Source: Deltaproteobacteria bacterium
GTDB taxonomy: Bacteria; Desulfobacterota; Desulfobacteria; Desulfobacterales; Desulfobacteraceae
Direction of reading: 5' to 3'
Length of the DNA: 10,418 nucleotides
NCBI GenBank assembly: GCA_019314105.1
Contig: JAFCZY010000039.1
Location: 1 to 10,418, forward strand
The translations under genes and the position numbers were made by a program. Each line of letters opens with the position of its first letter. Positions within the stretch are counted from its first letter, which is position 1. The notes beneath the pieces are model-generated. The model was not told the origin of the DNA. It ran no database searches and saw nothing but the letters and a program-made list of their open reading frames with translations. This document shows, in pieces, positions 7,357-10,418 of this stretch.

Positions 7357-8943
7357 CTAAATTAAACCCAATATTTTCCACCATACAGTAACGACCCCTA
7401 CCAACAATGTTAATAAAACAGGTGTGGCAACAAGACCGACTTTTGTCAAGTCTGATGATTTAAAATAACGATAACTGTATGAAATGGCATTGGGAGGACA
7501 TCCTATGACCAGCAGCATGGCAAATGACGTCGCCATACCCAGACAGAGTGCCAGAACCCTCGGATCAACCCCTTCAAGTTGTGCCATGGGGATCACAATG
7601 GGCAATATCAGAGCGGCGGCGGCAACATTGGCCATGGCATTGGTCACCAGAGAACCAAACACAGCAACACCGATAAAAAGAACCAACCAGCCTTTTCCCT
7701 GGATTAGAGGGAAGAAAAGATTGGCAAAATAGTCGGCAGCACCTGAAGACCCCATGGCAAGACCCAGGGCGATACCACCACCAAAAATAAACACTGCCGT
7801 TCCCCACTCCAGATTATCGTTGATATCTCTCCATTTTAACACCTTGAACAATACCAGGGCAGACACTCCCAGCATACCGGTTATGGAATAATGGTACCCG
7901 TGAAGTCCCTTGGTCAACCAAAGGGCAAATGAAATGGCAATAATAGCCAGGGTTTTTTTCTCAACGGCGGTCATGGGACCTAAGTCTTCATCAAAATCCG
8001 GTAACTTGAATTTGGGATCCGGCCGGAACACCAGGTATACAATAAAAACCGCAGCCGGAACCGTAACAATGGCTGCCGGCATGGCATATAATATCCAGTC
8101 AAAAAAGGTGATTTCAATCCCGGCAAATTCTTTTAAAAAAGCCGCAGAGACCATACAACGGCCTCCCCCGATAAGGCTTCCCATACCACCGCAGGAGCAG
8201 GCAAAGGGCAAGGACAGCATCATAAATTTTGCCGTGTTGGTATGGGGTTCTATCCCCACCGCCCGCATCAACGGCAGCATGGTCACGATTCCTATAGCGC
8301 AGGCGGCTGCATCATGCATGACAGATGAAGCAAGACCAAGCCCTATGGCAATAATAAACGTAAAACGGGTAACGGAATTACCAGCTTTTTTGATAATAAA
8401 ATATCCCAATCGCTTTGTTATGCCTGCCTTGTCGAGGGCAATGGCAAAGATAAGACAGCACATGATAAAAATAACCACTGGATGCATATAAGGTGCCCAG
8501 GCATTTTTTACATCGGTTATCTGTAGAAGAACCAGAGAGACACCGATACAGATTGCGGTTATTTCCAAAGGAATGGGCTCGAGTACAAATAATATCACCA
8601 AAACCACAAGCGCCGATAAAAATCGTTTTGCTTTTGGCGAAAGCCCATCAACATAATCTATCTGAACCGCGTCCAAATTTAAATCTTTTGCTTTTTGACT
8701 TAAAAATTTTGCACTGCCTTCTAATGTTCCAGGAGCCTTTGCCTTTAAAATATATGAATCAATTTTTGTTTTTATTTTTCCATCTGGAACAACCGTAAAA
8801 TGTTGCTCCAAATTCTGCATCAGTATTCGGTCTGTATCACCTGTGACTTTAAATTGCGTCCCTTCCGGCCTTGGGAGCAGGAAGACAATAACACCCAATA
8901 ATAAAGCAGCGCAGAGTTTAAAACCATTTGTCTTATAAAACAT
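7357..8943 (-). CDS. SLC13/DASS-family anion transporter (second paralogue, long extracytoplasmic loop)
   Basis: A 528-aa inner-membrane permease with about 11-12 hydrophobic segments. Family marks are 'WGTAVFIFGGGIALG' at 380-394, the half-helix 'TNAMANVAAAALILP' at 434-448 and 'PPNAISY' at 483-489. Where characterised members have Ser-Asn-Thr triplets, this protein has Met-His-Asp (209-211) and Ala-Asn-Val (438-440). Residues 9-24 form a first membrane segment or uncleaved signal anchor, and about 80 polar residues (26-107) follow before the next segment, far longer than in the paralogue at 645-2117. With the usual N-in topology this region would be periplasmic and could be a small ligand-contact domain. 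An AAGGAG at 8949-8954, 5 nt from the ATG, fixes the start. It stands 45 nt after two receiver-only genes and 22 nt before the hybrid kinase. The substrate is undetermined; dicarboxylate or sulfate are the family's usual options. Confidence 0.92.
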   Translation of the reverse strand: MFYKTNGFKLCAALLLGVIVFLLPRPEGTQFKVTGDTDRILMQNLEQHFTVVPDGKIKTKIDSYILKAKAPGTLEGSAKFLSQKAKDLNLDAVQIDYVDGLSPKAKRFLSALVVLVILFVLEPIPLEITAICIGVSLVLLQITDVKNAWAPYMHPVVIFIMCCLIFAIALDKAGITKRLGYFIIKKAGNSVTRFTFIIAIGLGLASSVMHDAAACAIGIVTMLPLMRAVGIEPHTNTAKFMMLSLPFACSCGGMGSLIGGGRCMVSAAFLKEFAGIEITFFDWILYAMPAAIVTVPAAVFIVYLVFRPDPKFKLPDFDEDLGPMTAVEKKTLAIIAISFALWLTKGLHGYHYSITGMLGVSALVLFKVLKWRDINDNLEWGTAVFIFGGGIALGLAMGSSGAADYFANLFFPLIQGKGWLVLFIGVAVFGSLVTNAMANVAAAALILPIVIPMAQLEGVDPRVLALCLGMATSFAMLLVIGCPPNAISYSYRYFKSSDLTKVGLVATPVLLTLLVGVVTVWWKILGLI

Positions 8944-8988
8944 GTCTTCTCCTTAATCTTTATCCTATCATTCAATCATTATATCCAT

Positions 8989-9384
8989 TTAGAATTCCAA
9001 ATGAGATCCTTTTGAAGGCGATGTCTGTCCTTGATATGCCTGTTTGATTTTATCTATTAACTCTATTAATTCACAGGGTTTGGTCAGGTAATCAAAGGCA
9101 CCCAGTGAAATTCCTTCATTGGCGGCTGCCTGTGACCCATGTCCTGATAATATGATCACCGGCAGTTCGGGAACCATTTTCTTGATAACCTTTAACACTT
9201 CAAGTCCATCCATATCTTCCATTTTTAAATCCAGAACAACCACATCAAAATCATTATTACGCAAAATCTGTATGGCCTCAGTACCGGAAAACGCTTTGGT
9301 TGCATGAATGGATCGCTTGGAAAGCCTATTAGACAAAACATTTAAATATCCTTTTTCATCATCAACCAGCAGGACATTTATCAT
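8989..9384 (-). CDS. Single-domain response regulator with atypical phosphorylation-loop residues
   Basis: From the ATG at 9384 this is a 131-aa receiver: D8-D9, phosphoacceptor D52, S80 in place of the usual threonine, and K102 in 'YLTKPCE'. The loop after D52 reads 'DLKMEDMDG', so the usual Met-Pro-Gly is replaced by Met-Glu-Asp; this may alter metal binding or dephosphorylation rate (inference). It lacks the 'ERIRQAE'-type tail and ends in a short polar stretch, 'TSPSKGSHLEF'. An alternative in-frame ATG at 9411 adds nine residues and also has a fair AAGAGG upstream (9418-9423). I chose 9384 because it gives the short N-terminus seen in the sister regulators and has GAGGG at 9389-9393. It is followed 45 nt later by the SLC13 gene, matching the plus-strand order regulator-regulator-transporter. 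Confidence 0.9.
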   Translation of the reverse strand: MINVLLVDDEKGYLNVLSNRLSKRSIHATKAFSGTEAIQILRNNDFDVVVLDLKMEDMDGLEVLKVIKKMVPELPVIILSGHGSQAAANEGISLGAFDYLTKPCELIELIDKIKQAYQGQTSPSKGSHLEF

Positions 9385-9388
9385 ATTT

Positions 9389-9393
9389 CCCTC
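9389..9393 (-). promoter_or_regulatory. Ribosome-binding site for the receiver start at 9384 (competing site at 9418-9423)
   Basis: GAGGG stands 4 nt before the ATG at 9384. A rival AAGAGG at 9418-9423 stands 6 nt before the in-frame ATG at 9411. The two are about equally good by eye, so the start of this gene is not settled by the ribosome-binding site alone. Confidence 0.4.
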
Positions 9394-9427
9394 TTCACTA
9401 TTCCGTATCATGACATTCCTCTTTTCC

Positions 9428-9841
9428 TTAAGCCCGTCGAGCTGTAATTTCCTTTATGCGGGCTTCAGTGATTTTTTCTTCGTGTTGTCTTTTCTTTTCT
9501 GCAGCATCCTTGACCTTGGTTACCAGCACATCAATATCACAGGGCTTCATTAAATAATCAAATGCGCCCAGTTTCATCCCGTCAATTGCTGTTTCAACAG
9601 TGGCATGACCGGTCAACATGATGACTTCAATAAGGGGAAACCTTTTTTTAATTTCAATCAAAGTCTCAACACCATCCATTCCGGGCATTTTCACATCAAG
9701 AATAATTGCTTCAATTTTTTTATTATTCTCAAGCTCACCGTAAACAGCAGAAACGTCCATATCCCTTTTTTCCAGACGCTTGGTAATGGTATCCAAAAAC
9801 GGTTTTTCATCATCTACAAATAATAATTTAATTTTATTCAT
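9428..9841 (-). CDS. Single-domain response regulator with shortened receiver core
   Basis: A 137-aa receiver-only protein. The landmarks are D10-D11, phosphoacceptor D49 in 'AIILDVKMPGMDG', T77 in 'IMLTGHA' and K99 in 'YLMKPCD'. The distance from the second acidic residue to the phosphoacceptor is 38, against 42-43 in the other complete receivers of the window, so about five residues are missing around beta2-alpha2 ('VYGELENNKKIEAI'). The tail 'HEEKITEARIKEITARR' is a charged helix related to the 'ERIRQAE' tails of the regulators at 196-624 and 5698-6138. A strong AAGGAG at 9849-9854 sits 7 nt before the ATG. The interrupted kinase ends 24 nt upstream and is the natural candidate donor, though its frame is broken. 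It is probably still functional, as all catalytic residues remain. Confidence 0.92.
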   Translation of the reverse strand: MNKIKLLFVDDEKPFLDTITKRLEKRDMDVSAVYGELENNKKIEAIILDVKMPGMDGVETLIEIKKRFPLIEVIMLTGHATVETAIDGMKLGAFDYLMKPCDIDVLVTKVKDAAEKKRQHEEKITEARIKEITARRA

Positions 9842-9865
9842 GTTTATTCTCCTTAATTATCTGAT

Positions 9866-10418
9866 TCACTCATTATCTAATTCATTTTCATTATCCTGGT
9901 TTTCAATTATTTCATCCTGAAACGGTATCCATATGCGAAATTTTGTCCCCACACCAACCTGGCTGTAGACATCTATTTTCCCTCCCATTTTTTGAATAAT
10001 ACCATAACATATTGAAAGACCTAGACCCGTGCCTTTCCCCACTGCTTTTGTGGTAAAAAATGGATCAAATATCCTGTTAAGGTTATCTTTGGGGATACCG
10101 GGTCCATTGTCCTCTATTGAAATTACCAGATGATTTTTTTCAATCGTACTCACTTTGGTTCCAATGGTAATCGTACCACCACTTTTTTCCATGGCATCAA
10201 TGGCGTTATTGATTAAATTAAGAATCACCTGCTGAAGTTCAGAAGGCTATAGTCTGATATACGGAAGTCCATCACTCAAATTTGTTTTAATAATAACATT
10301 ATTATATATGGCCATTTGAGCTGTCAGGGTAACGATTTCCTTTATGGCATCATTCACATGGACATCATTGAGAGTAGAATCTGTTTTCCTGGCAAAACTG
10401 AGCAGTTTATGGGTAATT
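9866..10418 (-). pseudogene. Histidine kinase, partial at window edge and interrupted by an in-frame TAG
   Basis: The minus-strand frame from the right edge encodes the end of a dimerisation domain ('ITHKLLSFARK') and the start of an ATPase domain ('GLPYIRL'), then hits TAG at 10247-10249 and continues at once with 'PSELQQVILNLINNAIDAM'. Downstream the N-box, G1 'EDNGPGIP', F-box 'DPFFTTK' and G2 'GKGTGLGLS' are all intact, ending at TGA (9866-9868). The frame is the same on both sides, so this is a nonsense codon, not a frameshift. It takes the place where sister kinases have Asp ('SDPYQL', 'IDPEQL'). A GTG at 10228 could restart an ATPase-only fragment of 120 aa, but no ribosome-binding site precedes it. 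Options are a true pseudogene, a sequencing error or amber recoding. The N-terminal sensor part lies outside the window. Confidence 0.8.

Noticed and set aside
7910..8491. Long open frame (193 codons) on the plus strand
   Set aside because: It lies wholly antisense to the second SLC13 gene and its translation shows no domain pattern; the minus-strand frame has clear family motifs.
8944..8988. Promoter, operator or small RNA in the 45-nt gap before the second SLC13 gene
   Set aside because: Apart from the ribosome-binding site, only a short loose 'atcattcaatcatt' repeat is present, too weak to support a feature.
9866..10228. Independent small ATPase-domain protein starting at GTG 10228
   Set aside because: There is no ribosome-binding site upstream, and kinase sequence continues in the same frame on the other side of the TAG, so it is better read as part of an interrupted kinase.

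Overview
The window is a dense block of two-component signalling genes wrapped around two SLC13/DASS-family anion transporters. It has no RNA gene, insertion sequence or CRISPR array that I can see. The moderately AT-rich composition, AGGAG-type ribosome-binding sites, the many single-domain response regulators with a shared 'GAFDYLxKP' signature, and an NtrC-type sigma-54 activator beside SLC13 permeases suggest a sulfate-reducing Desulfobacterota bacterium, perhaps Desulfobacteraceae. That is an inference from style; no taxonomic marker gene is present.

Layout, plus strand: the C-terminal end of a response regulator (1-144), a complete single-domain response regulator (196-624) and an SLC13 transporter of 490 aa (645-2117). 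A perfect 17-bp inverted repeat (2123-2166) sits between the convergent stops and is probably the shared terminator.

Layout, minus strand, in transcription order from the right edge: a histidine kinase whose frame is broken by an amber codon (about 10418-9866), two single-domain response regulators (9841-9428 and 9384-8989), a second SLC13 transporter of 528 aa with a large extracytoplasmic loop (8943-7357), a soluble receiver-histidine kinase hybrid (7334-6183), another single-domain response regulator (6138-5698), a two-CBS-domain protein (5664-5089), a membrane histidine kinase (5077-3599) and an NtrC-like sigma-54 activator (3597-2173). Gaps are only 1-45 nt, so this looks like one operon of about 8.2 kb or more.

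How the parts may work together (inference): the membrane kinase at 5077 and the NtrC-like regulator, 1 nt apart, are the obvious cognate pair and the only route to DNA binding visible here. The other complete receivers have no output domain, so they would act by protein contact or phosphate shuttling, with the soluble hybrid and the broken kinase as candidate partners. The CBS protein could add an adenine-nucleotide (energy) input. The repeated order regulator-regulator-SLC13 on both strands suggests two paralogous modules, each linking an anion transporter to dedicated receiver proteins. The transported substrate (a dicarboxylate, sulfate or another anion) cannot be read from the sequence.
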